A stretch of DNA of 64,000 nt from Rummeliibacillus pycnus_A. Its GTDB lineage: Bacteria; Bacillota; Bacilli; Bacillales_A; Planococcaceae. The stretch is from assembly GCF_044359855.1 (NCBI RefSeq), contig NZ_CP132291.1:124001-188000 (forward strand), read 5' to 3'. Shown piece by piece: positions 27,166 through 36,390 of the stretch; the first letter of the stretch is position 1; the number at the start of each line of letters is the position of its first letter. A program made the position numbers and the translations under genes. The notes below the pieces were generated by a model. It searched no databases. It saw only the letters and a list, made by a program, of their open reading frames with translations, and was not told the DNA's origin.

Positions 27166-27612
27166 ATGAAGGTTAATGTCACATTGGATGACAAATATCA
27201 AGAAATTGAAGTTCACATAAATGCACACAGCTTTGACGAAGAAGTTGAACAGTTAATGAAGCAACTAAAAACACCGGTGACAAATGTTATCGATGGCTAT
27301 GTTGATCAAGAAATTCGAATGTTAAAAGTTGCAGAGATTTACACTGTCTATGTCGAAGCTGGGAAAGTGTATTTTCAAACAGATGAAGAAGAGTATCAGT
27401 CTAAAAAGAAGTTATTTGAGATTGAAAGAATGTTTGATAAACAATTTTCACGTGTCAATAAATCGATGCTTGTGAATGTAGACCATATTCGATCATTTCA
27501 ACTGGATCTACTTGGCTCAACAGAACTAATTTTGCATAATGGAACAACTGTCCATGTTAGTCGCAAATATCTAAAAGATTTAAAGAATAAATTGGGGATT
27601 GGGAGGGAGTAA
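27166..27612 (+). CDS. LytTR-family DNA-binding regulator
   Basis: A 148-residue protein with a C-terminal LytTR domain (about 55-145). VAEIYTVYVEAGKVYFQTDEEEY is the first strand pair, then FSRVNKSMLVNVDHIRSFQ (the RVxKSxLVNxxHI core) and TVHVSRKYLKDLKNKLG (the SRKY DNA-contact part). It has no receiver domain, so it belongs to the stand-alone LytTR group usually paired with a DUF3021 membrane protein, as here. AAAGGGGAG precedes ATG 27166. Probably autoregulates the operon and the ABC exporter that follows. Confidence 0.85.
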   Translation: MKVNVTLDDKYQEIEVHINAHSFDEEVEQLMKQLKTPVTNVIDGYVDQEIRMLKVAEIYTVYVEAGKVYFQTDEEEYQSKKKLFEIERMFDKQFSRVNKSMLVNVDHIRSFQLDLLGSTELILHNGTTVHVSRKYLKDLKNKLGIGRE

Positions 27613-27613
27613 T

Positions 27614-28039
27614 ATGTGGGGGTTTGGGTTGTTACAATCAGGTTTAATAGGCTTCCTTATTAGCCTGAGTACCTCTTACTGTATGGTTACACTAGATGTA
27701 TTAAATACAAATGCAACTGTAACCGGGCAAGAACTATTAGAGCAACTTATCGTAGCCGCAATCCTTGGTATTGCTATTGGCATTTGTACTATGATTTACC
27801 AGATTGAACAACTATCGTATTTTGTTCAAATCATCATTCACTTTATTTTGGTCACAATTTGCGTTTGCGTTGCAGGGTATTTTGGTCATTGGTTTGATTT
27901 TAATAATATTTGGTCCTTTATCAATGTTTTTAAAAGCGAATTGATTATTTATACGATTGTTTGGTTCTTCTTTTATACAAAAGCAAAGCATGATATTCGA
28001 GAGATGAACGAATTACTTCAAAAAAGGCAGGAGATGTAA
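27614..28039 (+). CDS. DUF3021 family membrane protein
   Basis: A 141-residue protein with four predicted membrane helices (GLLQSGLIGFLISLSTSYC; LLEQLIVAAILGIAIGICT; FVQIIIHFILVTICVCVAGY; ELIIYTIVWFFFY). DUF3021 proteins occur next to LytTR regulators and often inhibit them at the membrane (family knowledge). It starts one base after the LytTR stop with GGGAGGGAG as ribosome site. Confidence 0.8.
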   Translation: MWGFGLLQSGLIGFLISLSTSYCMVTLDVLNTNATVTGQELLEQLIVAAILGIAIGICTMIYQIEQLSYFVQIIIHFILVTICVCVAGYFGHWFDFNNIWSFINVFKSELIIYTIVWFFFYTKAKHDIREMNELLQKRQEM

Positions 28040-28040
28040 A

Positions 28041-29000
28041 ATGACGAATGCTATAGAAGTACAAAACTTGAAAAAGAACTTTCGGGATGTTGAAGCGGTT
28101 AAGGATATTTCTTTTGAAGTTAAACAAGGTTCACTGTTTGCTTTTTTAGGAACGAATGGTGCGGGTAAATCAACGACAATTGATATTTTATGTACTTTAA
28201 CTAATAAAACAGCAGGCACGGTGAAAATTGCGGGGCATACAATTGGCTCAAATCATGCTAATGATCAGATTCGAAAAGAAATTGGGGTTGTATTCCAGGA
28301 TAGCATATTAGATGAGCGATTGACCGTTTACGAAAATATTTGGCATAGAGGGGTTTCCTATGGCTTAAAGCATGAAGCGTTGAAAACAAATTATAAATTT
28401 GTCGCAACTCATTTACATTTAGATGATATTGCAAAGAAAAAATACGGTAAGCTTTCTGGTGGTCAAAGACGTCGTGCGGATATAGCACGTGCACTTATTC
28501 ATCGCCCATCCATTCTATTTTTGGATGAACCAACAACGGGTCTTGATCCAAAGACTAGACAATTTGTTTGGCAAGCAATTAAACAACTACAAGAAGAAAC
28601 AAATATGACCGTATTTTTGACAACTCATTATATGGAGGAAGCAGCGGTTGCAGACGAGATTGTCGTTATTAAAAAGGGTGCTATAGTTGCCGAAGGAACG
28701 CCTAATGAGCTCAAAGAACAGTATGCATATGATCAATTGCTCATCGTGTTTCAAGAGGATGTTGAGGGAGCGAATTATTTATCTTCCTATAAATATAAAC
28801 AACAGCAAGATACATTTGTGATACCTCTAAAATCTACGAAGGATGCACTTTCTATATTAAAGGAAGTAGAACAAGTAATCCAATCTTTTGAAGTCATAAA
28901 GGGTTCAATGGATGATGTGTTCATCAGAATTAATGAGGAAGGGGAAATGGTTAATGACAACAGTAATGAGCTTAGTAAGCAGACACTCGAAAGTATTTAG
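28041..29000 (+). CDS. ABC transporter ATP-binding protein (DrrA type)
   Basis: A 319-residue ATPase. Walker A GTNGAGKST, Q-loop VFQDS, signature LSGGQRRRADIA, Walker B ILFLDEPTTGLDP and the switch TTHYMEEA are all intact. The C-terminal 100 residues are the regulatory part seen in DrrA/CcmA exporters. With the permease that overlaps it by 47 bases it forms an ABC-2 exporter, probably for a drug, peptide or lipid. Third gene of the LytTR operon, one base after DUF3021. Confidence 0.88.
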   Translation: MTNAIEVQNLKKNFRDVEAVKDISFEVKQGSLFAFLGTNGAGKSTTIDILCTLTNKTAGTVKIAGHTIGSNHANDQIRKEIGVVFQDSILDERLTVYENIWHRGVSYGLKHEALKTNYKFVATHLHLDDIAKKKYGKLSGGQRRRADIARALIHRPSILFLDEPTTGLDPKTRQFVWQAIKQLQEETNMTVFLTTHYMEEAAVADEIVVIKKGAIVAEGTPNELKEQYAYDQLLIVFQEDVEGANYLSSYKYKQQQDTFVIPLKSTKDALSILKEVEQVIQSFEVIKGSMDDVFIRINEEGEMVNDNSNELSKQTLESI

Positions 29001-29826
29001 GAGAGAGCGAACAACAGTCTTTTTCTCACTATTATCTGTCATCATCGTAATTTTACTTTACGCATTGTTTCTTCAGAAGACACAACTAGATTCCATCTCC
29101 CAAATGGTGAAAGTCACACCCGATTTAAAATCAATGGTTAATGAGTGGATGGTAGCGGGTCTACTTTCTATTCTTGCTATTACAACAACGCTCGGTGCAT
29201 TTGGAATCTATGTGCGCGATTTAGAAACAAAGAGAGCTGAAGATTTCTTAACAATGCCCATATCAAGAGGTACTTTGCTTGTAAGTTATGTTATCAATGC
29301 ATTTGTAATCGGTAGTGTATTTTCAATCCTTGCTTTTATAGGTTGTGAAATTTTCCTTGTTTCTTCTGGTGGAGAATGGGTCGACTTTTCAACTTTCCTT
29401 CAAATCATAGGCGTCTTATTACTAGCCGTCACATTAGCTAGCACTTTTAATTTACTTTGTACGCTTCTAGTAGAATCCCAAACCGCATTTTCAACATTAA
29501 GCACCATTATCGGTACTGTTATTGGGTTCTTATGTGGTGTTTATGTTCCTATGGGTGCACTTCCTGACTACGTTCAAAAGTTCATGCTCTATTTTCCTTT
29601 AAGCCATCCAACTGTCATGTTAAGAAATTTATTTATGAGTGATTCATTAGACAAAGTCTTTAAGGGAGCACCACAAGCGAAGGAAGAGTATATGTCTTTA
29701 TATGGGGTGACCTATGAATGGCAAAATCATATCATGACGCAAACTGCTCATTTGTCGGTTATAGTAGTAGCGGCTATCGTATTTTGTGTTTTATCGATTT
29801 TGATTTTCCGATTAAAGAATAAATAA
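28954..29826 (+). CDS. ABC-2 type transporter permease
   Basis: A 290-residue membrane protein with six hydrophobic segments and a large extracytoplasmic loop after the first (QKTQLDSISQMVKVTPDLKS). The segment ETKRAEDFLTMPISRGTLL and the GVYVPMGALPDYVQKFMLYFPLSHP element are typical of ABC-2 drug exporters. ATG 28954 lies within the end of the ATPase gene, with GGAAGGGG upstream; this overlap implies translational coupling. Substrate unknown. Confidence 0.85.
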   Translation: MTTVMSLVSRHSKVFRRERTTVFFSLLSVIIVILLYALFLQKTQLDSISQMVKVTPDLKSMVNEWMVAGLLSILAITTTLGAFGIYVRDLETKRAEDFLTMPISRGTLLVSYVINAFVIGSVFSILAFIGCEIFLVSSGGEWVDFSTFLQIIGVLLLAVTLASTFNLLCTLLVESQTAFSTLSTIIGTVIGFLCGVYVPMGALPDYVQKFMLYFPLSHPTVMLRNLFMSDSLDKVFKGAPQAKEEYMSLYGVTYEWQNHIMTQTAHLSVIVVAAIVFCVLSILIFRLKNK

Positions 29827-29858
29827 AATAATATAAATTTGTTTTTCCAAAGAATATT

Positions 29859-29895
29859 AATGCCACAAAGCAAATTTTAGCTATGTGGCATTTAC
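29859..29895. terminator. Bidirectional terminator between ABC operon and tetR
   Basis: AATGCCAC pairs with GTGGCATT between convergent genes. Confidence 0.75.
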
Positions 29896-29931
29896 TATGG
29901 ATATATTTTAATATCATAAAATTCCATGAAA

Positions 29932-30540
29932 TTATTGATTATAAAGACCATACATATAGATTTGAGTTAAATTTTTTGCAATCGACTCTTCAGTAAAAGA
30001 AACTCGATTATGAATGATATCCCAGAGGAAATGCTCAAGGTTATAAAATAATATACGTGCTGATACCTCAGGATCAGTTTCCGCCTTTGCGAGGCTTAAA
30101 GACTGTGAATAAGTGATATCACTACAAATTCTTTTTATAAAATTTTCATTAATGTATCCCCACTTCTCTTTTAGTAACTGACTTACTTGAATTCCTTCAT
30201 AAAAAAGTAAAAGCTCTGTTTGATATTTTTTAGCTAATGATAAAAACTGAAAAATTTGAGATCTGATTATTTCGTAAGCTTCCTCTGTAGTTTTAGGTTC
30301 GAATTCTATATCTGCAACTGAGTAAAATTCATCCATTAAATCAGTCATAAAGTGTGCCAATATTTCATCTTTACCTTCCGGAAAATGAATATAAACTGTA
30401 CCATGTGCTGCACCAGCCGCCATTGCTATCTTATTTACTGTAGTGTTTTTGTAACCTAAATCTTTGAAAATATTTTGTGCTGCCATTAAAATTTTTGCTT
30501 TTGTTTTTAATGATCTATTTATTCGGCCATCTATTTTCAT
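29932..30540 (-). CDS. TetR family transcriptional regulator
   Basis: A 202-residue repressor. The N-terminal HTH is AKILMAAQNIFKDLGYKNTTVNKIAMAAGAAHGTVYIHFPEGKDEILAHF; the C-terminal ligand domain is all-helical with no recognisable specificity. ATG 30540 is used (GGGGTG ahead); an in-frame TTG at 30552 is the other candidate. Its upstream region contains two 13-bp palindromes, and the divergent neighbour is a 2-oxo acid dehydrogenase operon, so it likely represses itself and that operon. Confidence 0.85.
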   Translation of the reverse strand: MKIDGRINRSLKTKAKILMAAQNIFKDLGYKNTTVNKIAMAAGAAHGTVYIHFPEGKDEILAHFMTDLMDEFYSVADIEFEPKTTEEAYEIIRSQIFQFLSLAKKYQTELLLFYEGIQVSQLLKEKWGYINENFIKRICSDITYSQSLSLAKAETDPEVSARILFYNLEHFLWDIIHNRVSFTEESIAKNLTQIYMYGLYNQ

Positions 30541-30562
30541 ATTACACCCCAAAAAAATTTAT

Positions 30563-30575
30563 TGACGATACGTCA
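30563..30575. promoter_or_regulatory. Probable TetR operator 1
   Basis: TGACGATACGTCA, a 13-bp near-palindrome 23 bases before the tetR start. Confidence 0.6.
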
Positions 30576-30612
30576 TATTTAATAGCAATATACGCATACA
30601 ATTTTAGTAATA

Positions 30613-30625
30613 TGACTGAACGTCA
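30613..30625. promoter_or_regulatory. Probable TetR operator 2
   Basis: TGACTGAACGTCA, the same 13-bp layout (TGACnnnACGTCA type) exactly 50 bases from operator 1. Two matched sites in a divergent control region support repressor binding. Between here and 30968 only a weak hairpin (AAATCC/GGATTT then T-run, 30656-30682) is seen. Confidence 0.6.
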
Positions 30626-30968
30626 TAAATATAGAAAAGAAGGGGTTACTTACTGAAATCCCAACGTAAATCGGATTTTTTGTATTATTAGGTCCTTAGC
30701 AGAACAAACAGGTTTTTCTCTATGCTTTCTATTTTAAATAGGAACAATTCCTGCATTTTGGTAGCGTTTCCAACATACGATAAGGATTTATTTTTTCTCA
30801 AAATGGTGGAGGTTATGTTTAAAAAGCTGTATTTGCATTTTAGATCAACAACTTTCTAAAACGACAGACAGAATTATACAGATTACACATTCAAAAATAT
30901 TCGTTACGACATGCAGTATCAGAGATTGTCTTTCAATAATTTGTATTAATGTAAAGGAGGCGTGTTGC

Positions 30969-32156
30969 ATGAGTTATCCTTTAAAATTTGCCGATATCGG
31001 GGAAGGAATTCATGAGGCTGAAATTATTAAATGGTATATCAATGTAGGGGATATTATAGAAGAAGATCAACTAGTGTTGGAAGTTCAAACAGATAAAGCC
31101 ACGGTGGAAATTACATCCCCAAAAGCTGGAAAGGTGATATATAGAAGCGGAAATGAGGGTGAGCTATTATATGTAGGCGATACGATTATAGATATTGAAA
31201 ATAATAACGAATCGAATATTTTAGAACCTAAAAGTAAAATAAAAGAACAAAATGATGATATAAAAAGTATATCAAAAACTATCAATAGAGTAATTGCAGC
31301 ACCAAGTGTTCGAAAATTTGCACGCAGTTTAGGTGTCAACTTATCTGATGTTAAGGGTTCAAAAGAGAATGGGCGAATAACCAAACAAGATGTACAAGAA
31401 TACTTTTCAGAAGCGAATAAAAATCCCAAACACAATGACGAGAAAAATCCTGTATTAAATGAGGATGTTAGAATTCCAATAAAGGGACTAAGAAAGCAAA
31501 TTTATAAGAATATGGAGAAATCTGCATTCACAATCCCGCATACTACGGCAATGGATGAAGTCCAAGTTGATGCATTAATTAATTTCCGAAAAACACTAGA
31601 TACTATTACTGATGTAAAGTTAACATATATGCCTATTATTATAAAATTTATTACTGAAGTATTAAAGAAAAATCCTATATTCAATGCATTATTAGATGAA
31701 GAGAATAAGGAAGTTATTTTGAAAAAACAATATAATATTGGTTTTGCCGTTTCGACAAATGAGGGGATAATTGTTCCTGTCATTCATCAAGCTGACCAAA
31801 AGTCTATAGAAGAAATTGCAAATGAAATGATTAATTTACAGGAAAAAGCCCGTTCAGGATCAATAACTTTGAAAGAAATTAGTGGAGGTACTTTTACGAT
31901 ATCAAGCACTGGTCGCCAAGGAGGAACATTTGCAACACCTATGATTAGCTGTCCTCAAGTTGCTATACTTGGAATCCATGCAATGAAAGAAAAACCCGTA
32001 ATATTACAAACAAGGGAAATTGGAATTGGGACAATAATGGGAATTAGCTTATCATTTGACCATCGAATTATTGACGGTGAACCTGTCGGGAAATTTATAA
32101 AGGATTTAAAAGATTATATAGAAAAACCAGAAAGTCTATTGTTAAACACTAGATAG
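30969..32156 (+). CDS. 2-oxo acid dehydrogenase E2 (dihydrolipoamide acyltransferase)
   Basis: A 395-residue E2. Lipoyl domain at residues 1-77 (lipoyl Lys in VQTDKATVEITSP), a short linker, a subunit-binding domain at about 112-148 (AAPSVRKFARSLGVNL to GRITKQDVQEY) and a catalytic domain with FDHRIIDGEPVGKF. It carries the acyl group to CoA. First of three genes in an unusual order (E2, E1alpha, E1beta) with no E3. AAAGGAGGCG precedes the ATG. Acyl specificity (pyruvate versus branched-chain) cannot be told. Confidence 0.85.
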   Translation: MSYPLKFADIGEGIHEAEIIKWYINVGDIIEEDQLVLEVQTDKATVEITSPKAGKVIYRSGNEGELLYVGDTIIDIENNNESNILEPKSKIKEQNDDIKSISKTINRVIAAPSVRKFARSLGVNLSDVKGSKENGRITKQDVQEYFSEANKNPKHNDEKNPVLNEDVRIPIKGLRKQIYKNMEKSAFTIPHTTAMDEVQVDALINFRKTLDTITDVKLTYMPIIIKFITEVLKKNPIFNALLDEENKEVILKKQYNIGFAVSTNEGIIVPVIHQADQKSIEEIANEMINLQEKARSGSITLKEISGGTFTISSTGRQGGTFATPMISCPQVAILGIHAMKEKPVILQTREIGIGTIMGISLSFDHRIIDGEPVGKFIKDLKDYIEKPESLLLNTR

Positions 32157-32170
32157 GGGTGATTCTTTTT

Positions 32171-33241
32171 ATGAATGAAACAACATATAAAGTAGAACAA
32201 TATAGCGTTTTAAATTCAGATGGTGAAATAATTAACGGCAGATCAATTCAGGTTAATGATCGTGAATTACTTGAAATGTATCGTTTGATGAAGCGAGCAC
32301 GTCTACTGGATGAAAAACTATTAAGGCTGCAAAGACAAGGGAGGATCTGCACATATCCTCCTTTTAGCGGGCAAGAAGCAGCACAAATTGGAAGTGGAAT
32401 GGCCTTAAATGAAAAAGATTGGATATGCCCAAGTTATCGTGATTTAGCAGCTTGTCTAGTTCGTGGAATGTCAATCGAAAGTATTCTGATGTATGTAAAA
32501 GGATACGCATCAGGATGGAAAATGCCAGAAAATACGCGTATCTTACCTATTCAAGTAATAATAGCAGCACAATTACTTCATGCAGCCGGGATTGCACATG
32601 CAGCAAAGATTAAGGGAGAAGATAGTGTCACTGTAAGTTATTTCGGAGATGGTGCAACATCACAAGGTGATTTTCATGAAGCGCTTAACTTTGCATCCGT
32701 TTTCAAATCTCCTGTTATATTTTTCTGTCAAAATAATCAATATGCAATTAGTATTCCAGTATATCAACAGATGGCCAGTGCAACAATTGCACAAAAAGCA
32801 ATTGCGTATGATATTCCAGGAATCCAAGTAGATGGTAATGATGTAATTGCTGTTTATCAAGTGATGAAAGAAGCTATTAAACGAGCACGGGAAGGTCGAG
32901 GGCCAACATTAATTGAAGCAGTCACATACCGACAAGGACCACACACGACTTCAGATGAACCAAAAAAGTATAGAACTGAAGAAGAAACAAAAAAATGGTT
33001 AGCAAAAGATCCTCTTCTTCGCTTACAAAAATATTTAAAGAAAAAATTATTGTTGTCAGATGAACTGGAAAATCAGATTCTACAACAAACAAAGAAAGAA
33101 ATTGAAAATGCGATTCATATCGTTGATAATACAGTACCAGATTCGTTGGATACTGTCTTAGGCAATGCCTATAAAAATCCCCATTTATTATTACAAGAAC
33201 AAATTGAATATTGTTCGAAAAAAAGGGGGATTACAAAATGA
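32171..33241 (+). CDS. 2-oxo acid dehydrogenase E1 alpha
   Basis: A 356-residue TPP enzyme subunit. RQGRICTYPPFSGQEAAQIG and WICPSYRDLAACLVRGM resemble PdhA/BkdA-type E1 alpha rather than AcoA. The TPP motif is GDGATSQGDFHEAL to CQNNQY, and the phosphorylation-loop-like segment is YRQGPHTTSDEPKKYR. Start ATG 32171 has AGGGGTG upstream; a GTG at 32159 is in frame but too near it. Fourteen bases after the E2 stop. Confidence 0.85.
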   Translation: MNETTYKVEQYSVLNSDGEIINGRSIQVNDRELLEMYRLMKRARLLDEKLLRLQRQGRICTYPPFSGQEAAQIGSGMALNEKDWICPSYRDLAACLVRGMSIESILMYVKGYASGWKMPENTRILPIQVIIAAQLLHAAGIAHAAKIKGEDSVTVSYFGDGATSQGDFHEALNFASVFKSPVIFFCQNNQYAISIPVYQQMASATIAQKAIAYDIPGIQVDGNDVIAVYQVMKEAIKRAREGRGPTLIEAVTYRQGPHTTSDEPKKYRTEEETKKWLAKDPLLRLQKYLKKKLLLSDELENQILQQTKKEIENAIHIVDNTVPDSLDTVLGNAYKNPHLLLQEQIEYCSKKRGITK

Positions 33242-34218
33242 CTGAAATGACCATGGTTCAAGCTATTAATCAAACAATTGAATTAGCCCTTGAGAAAGAC
33301 CCAAGTGTAGTCTTATTGGGTGAAGATGTTGGAATAAATGGAGGGGTTTTTAGAGTTACAGATGGTCTTATTCATAAATTTGGTAAGGACAGAATAATTG
33401 ATACACCTCTTGCAGAATCAGCAATAATTGGAACAGCTTTTGGGATGAGTATTAATGGATTAAAACCAATAGCAGAGATACAATTTATGGGGTTTATCTA
33501 TGAAGCAATGGACCAAATTGCTAGTCAAGTGGCTAGGATACGATCCAAATCAGCAGGTAGATTTAATGCACCACTTGTAATTCGAAGTCCATATGGAGGG
33601 GGAGTAAGAGCTCCTGAACTCCATTCAGATAGTTTAGAAGCATTATTCAGTCATACACCCGGCTTGAAAGTAGTAATGCCTTCCAGTGCTTATGATGCAA
33701 AAGGGCTTTTACTTGCTGCTATCGAGGATGAGGATCCTGTATTGTTTTTAGAGCCAATGAAACTTTATCGTGCATTTAAAGAAGAGGTGCCGGATCATCC
33801 ATATACTATTCCCATTGGAAAAGCATCAACATTAGTAGAGGGAAATGATATTACAATTGTTTCTTGGGGTCCTCCAATTATTCTACTAAAGAAAATCGTC
33901 CAAATTTATAAACAAAAAGGTATTTCTATTGAGCTAATTGATTTAAGAACTATAGCGCCATTAGATATAGAAACAATTGTTAAGTCTGTAACCAAAACAG
34001 AGAGGCTAGTAATTGTTCATGAAGCTGTCAAAACAAATGGTGTCGGTGCTGAGATTGCAGCATTAATAAGTGAAAGAGCGATTTTTTCTCTAGTAGCTCC
34101 TATTATTAGAGTAACGGGATTTGATTCACCTTATCCAGTAACAACCGTTGAAGAAGAATGGCTACCTAACTTGGAGAGAATCTCGGACGCTATTGATCAA
34201 ATTATAACGTATGATTAA
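33238..34218 (+). CDS. 2-oxo acid dehydrogenase E1 beta
   Basis: A 326-residue beta subunit: LLGEDVGINGGVFRVTDGL, DTPLAESAIIGTAFG and RSPYGGGVRAPELHSDS are the PdhB/BkdB landmarks, followed by the transketolase C-terminal domain ending VTGFDSPYPVTTVEEEWLPN. ATG overlaps the E1alpha stop (ATGA). Closes the operon, with a strong terminator 10 bases later. E3 must be supplied in trans. Confidence 0.86.
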   Translation: MTEMTMVQAINQTIELALEKDPSVVLLGEDVGINGGVFRVTDGLIHKFGKDRIIDTPLAESAIIGTAFGMSINGLKPIAEIQFMGFIYEAMDQIASQVARIRSKSAGRFNAPLVIRSPYGGGVRAPELHSDSLEALFSHTPGLKVVMPSSAYDAKGLLLAAIEDEDPVLFLEPMKLYRAFKEEVPDHPYTIPIGKASTLVEGNDITIVSWGPPIILLKKIVQIYKQKGISIELIDLRTIAPLDIETIVKSVTKTERLVIVHEAVKTNGVGAEIAALISERAIFSLVAPIIRVTGFDSPYPVTTVEEEWLPNLERISDAIDQIITYD

Positions 34219-34228
34219 GATAAAAGAA

Positions 34229-34272
34229 GCCTTAAAAGTCAGGTATATCTAACTTTTAAGGCATCTTTTTTA
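34229..34272 (+). terminator. Terminator of the E2-E1 operon
   Basis: GCCTTAAAAGT pairs with ACTTTTAAGGC, followed by ATCTTTTTTAT. From here to 34562 no gene or motif is seen. Confidence 0.9.
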
Positions 34273-34562
34273 TAGATTTCACAAGAAAATTTTCCTCTTG
34301 TTCAAAATGTGGGTGGGGAATTAATTACTAAGGTATCATCTATAATAAATGATTCTTTAAGGAATCGATGAAAAATATTTCTTAACTTTGTTCTAAAGCG
34401 TTTGATTCCAATCTGAAAGTTTGTTGCTTGTTCATTTTGATAATTTTTGAAAGTAATTCTATTTTTATGACTTAAAATGATAGAGGTTTTAAGAATAAGA
34501 TTTATTCTTTCTGAAGGGGAAAATTGAATTTATAGTTATTGTAATAGTTTAATGTTTTCCAC

Positions 34563-34591
34563 TTGACACAATACCGCACGGGGTATAAATT
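34563..34591 (+). promoter_or_regulatory. Promoter with CstR-like operator
   Basis: TTGACA (34563-34568) is followed by ATACCGCACGGGGTAT (34571-34586), a palindrome with ATACC/GGTAT arms and G-runs. It resembles operators of the CsoR/CstR persulfide-sensing repressors and overlaps the -10 region (TATAAA at 34584 or TAAATT at 34586). The gene behind it is a typical CstR target. No cstR gene is in the window. Confidence 0.6.
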
Positions 34592-34639
34592 GGAAGTGAA
34601 GATAAATTAGTAGATTAAGTCAAAATTATAGAGGGAGTT

Positions 34640-36340
34640 TTGGGTATAGGCAAAAAAATATTAGTAGTTGGTGGTGTAGCAGGTGGTGCTTCTACTGCTG
34701 CAAGAATTCGTCGTTTAGATGAACAAGCGGAAATTATTATGTTTGAAAAAGGTCCACATGTGTCATTTTCAAACTGTTCATTACCATTTCATTTAAGTGG
34801 TATCGTTGAAAATAGTAAGAGATTAGTATTAATGAATCCAACAGCTTTTAAAACAAAATACAATATTGAAGCGCGTGTGCAACAAGAAGTGGTTAGTATT
34901 AATCGTGAGGAAAAAACAATTACCGTAAAAAATCTACTATTAAATGAAGAATATGATGAGAGTTACGATACTTTAGTTTTATCACCTGGGGCAAGTCCAA
35001 TTGTTCCCAATATCGAAGGAATTCACGCTCCGCATGTCTTCACAGTAAGAAACGTAACAGATATTGAACGCTTAAACCAATATGTGAGTAACGAAAATGT
35101 TCAAGATATTGCGGTTATTGGTGGGGGCTTTATCGGCGTAGAAGTAGCAGAAAACCTACGCTTAGCAGGTAAAAGTATTGCTTTAGTGGAATTTGCGAAT
35201 CAAGTCATGATGCCATTTGATTATGATATGGCACAAATTCTGCATAAAGAAATGACTGACAAAGAAGTTCAACTAATTGTTAATGATGGTCTTGCAAAAG
35301 TTTCAGATGAATATGTGGAACTAAATTCCGGCAAACGGGTTGAAGCACAAGCTGTCGTTCTAGCGATTGGTGTACGACCTGAAATTTCTTTGGCTAAAGA
35401 AGCAGGACTTGAAATCGGTGAACTTGGTGGTATTAAAGTAAACCAAAATTATGTAACATCAGATCCTTCGATTTATGCAGTTGGTGATGCAATTGAAGTC
35501 TATCATCGTTTAACTCATCACCAAACAAGACTGGCATTGGCAGGCCCTGCACAACGACAAGCACGTGCAGCTGCGAATCATATGTATAACATTCCAAATC
35601 GAAACATTGGTGTAATCGGTTCATCTAGTATTCAAATTTTCGATTTAAATTGTGCCACAACAGGACTAAATGAAAAAGCAGCAAAAAATGCCGGATTCAC
35701 CGTGAATAGCGTATATCTGATTGCACCGGATAAAGTCGGTCTGATGCCAAATAGTAATCCACTCCATTTTAAATTAGTATACGAAGTACCAACTGGAAGA
35801 ATCCTGGGGGCGCAAGCTATTGGAAAAGGCAATGCAGATAAACGAATCGATGTAATCGCAACACTGATTACAATGGGGGGCACATTAGAAGATTTAAAAG
35901 AACTGGAGTTGACATACTCGCCAATGTTTAGCACAGCAAGAGACGTTGTCAATCTTGCTGCTTTAGTGGGATTAAACTTACTGTACGGTCATTATAACCA
36001 AATTACTGTATCACAAGTTCGTCAATTAGTAGAAACTAACGCCTACTTTGTTGATGTACGAGAAAAGGATGAGTTTGAGAGAGGGCATTTAGTTGGGGCA
36101 GTTAACATTCCATTAAGTGAATTACGCAATCGAATGGATGAAATTCCAAAAGACATTCCTGTGTATGTACATTGTCGTTCGGGGCAACGAAGTTATAACG
36201 CTGTAATGGCTCTACAAAACTCAGGTTTTGACAACGTTTGGAATGTGTCAGGCTCATTCCTAGGAATTTGTTTATATGAGTATTTCAATGATCAAACATT
36301 GACTCGAGAAAAAATTGTCACAGAGTACAATTTTAAATAA
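34640..36340 (+). CDS. cdr: CoA-disulfide/persulfide reductase with C-terminal rhodanese domain
   Basis: A 566-residue fusion. Residues 1-445 are a CoA-disulfide reductase: VVGGVAGGASTAARIRR for FAD, VSFSNCSLPFHLSG with the single catalytic Cys, VIGGGFIGVEVAENL for NAD(P)H, and the late YAVGDAIEV. Residues 465-560 are a rhodanese domain with active-site VHCRSGQRSYNAV. Such fusions reduce CoA-S-S-CoA and CoA-persulfides in sulfide and thiol metabolism. The start is unsettled: TTG 34640 is only 2 bases from GAGGGAG, too close; the well-spaced codon is ATA at 34646. Confidence 0.85.
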   Translation: MGIGKKILVVGGVAGGASTAARIRRLDEQAEIIMFEKGPHVSFSNCSLPFHLSGIVENSKRLVLMNPTAFKTKYNIEARVQQEVVSINREEKTITVKNLLLNEEYDESYDTLVLSPGASPIVPNIEGIHAPHVFTVRNVTDIERLNQYVSNENVQDIAVIGGGFIGVEVAENLRLAGKSIALVEFANQVMMPFDYDMAQILHKEMTDKEVQLIVNDGLAKVSDEYVELNSGKRVEAQAVVLAIGVRPEISLAKEAGLEIGELGGIKVNQNYVTSDPSIYAVGDAIEVYHRLTHHQTRLALAGPAQRQARAAANHMYNIPNRNIGVIGSSSIQIFDLNCATTGLNEKAAKNAGFTVNSVYLIAPDKVGLMPNSNPLHFKLVYEVPTGRILGAQAIGKGNADKRIDVIATLITMGGTLEDLKELELTYSPMFSTARDVVNLAALVGLNLLYGHYNQITVSQVRQLVETNAYFVDVREKDEFERGHLVGAVNIPLSELRNRMDEIPKDIPVYVHCRSGQRSYNAVMALQNSGFDNVWNVSGSFLGICLYEYFNDQTLTREKIVTEYNFK

Positions 36341-36356
36341 AATATGAATCCTTTTG

Positions 36357-36390
36357 AGAACGGTGATTTCCAATTTCACCGTTCTTTTTT
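36357..36390 (+). terminator. Terminator after cdr
   Basis: GAACGGTGA pairs with TTCACCGTTC, followed by TTTTTTAT. Confidence 0.9.
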
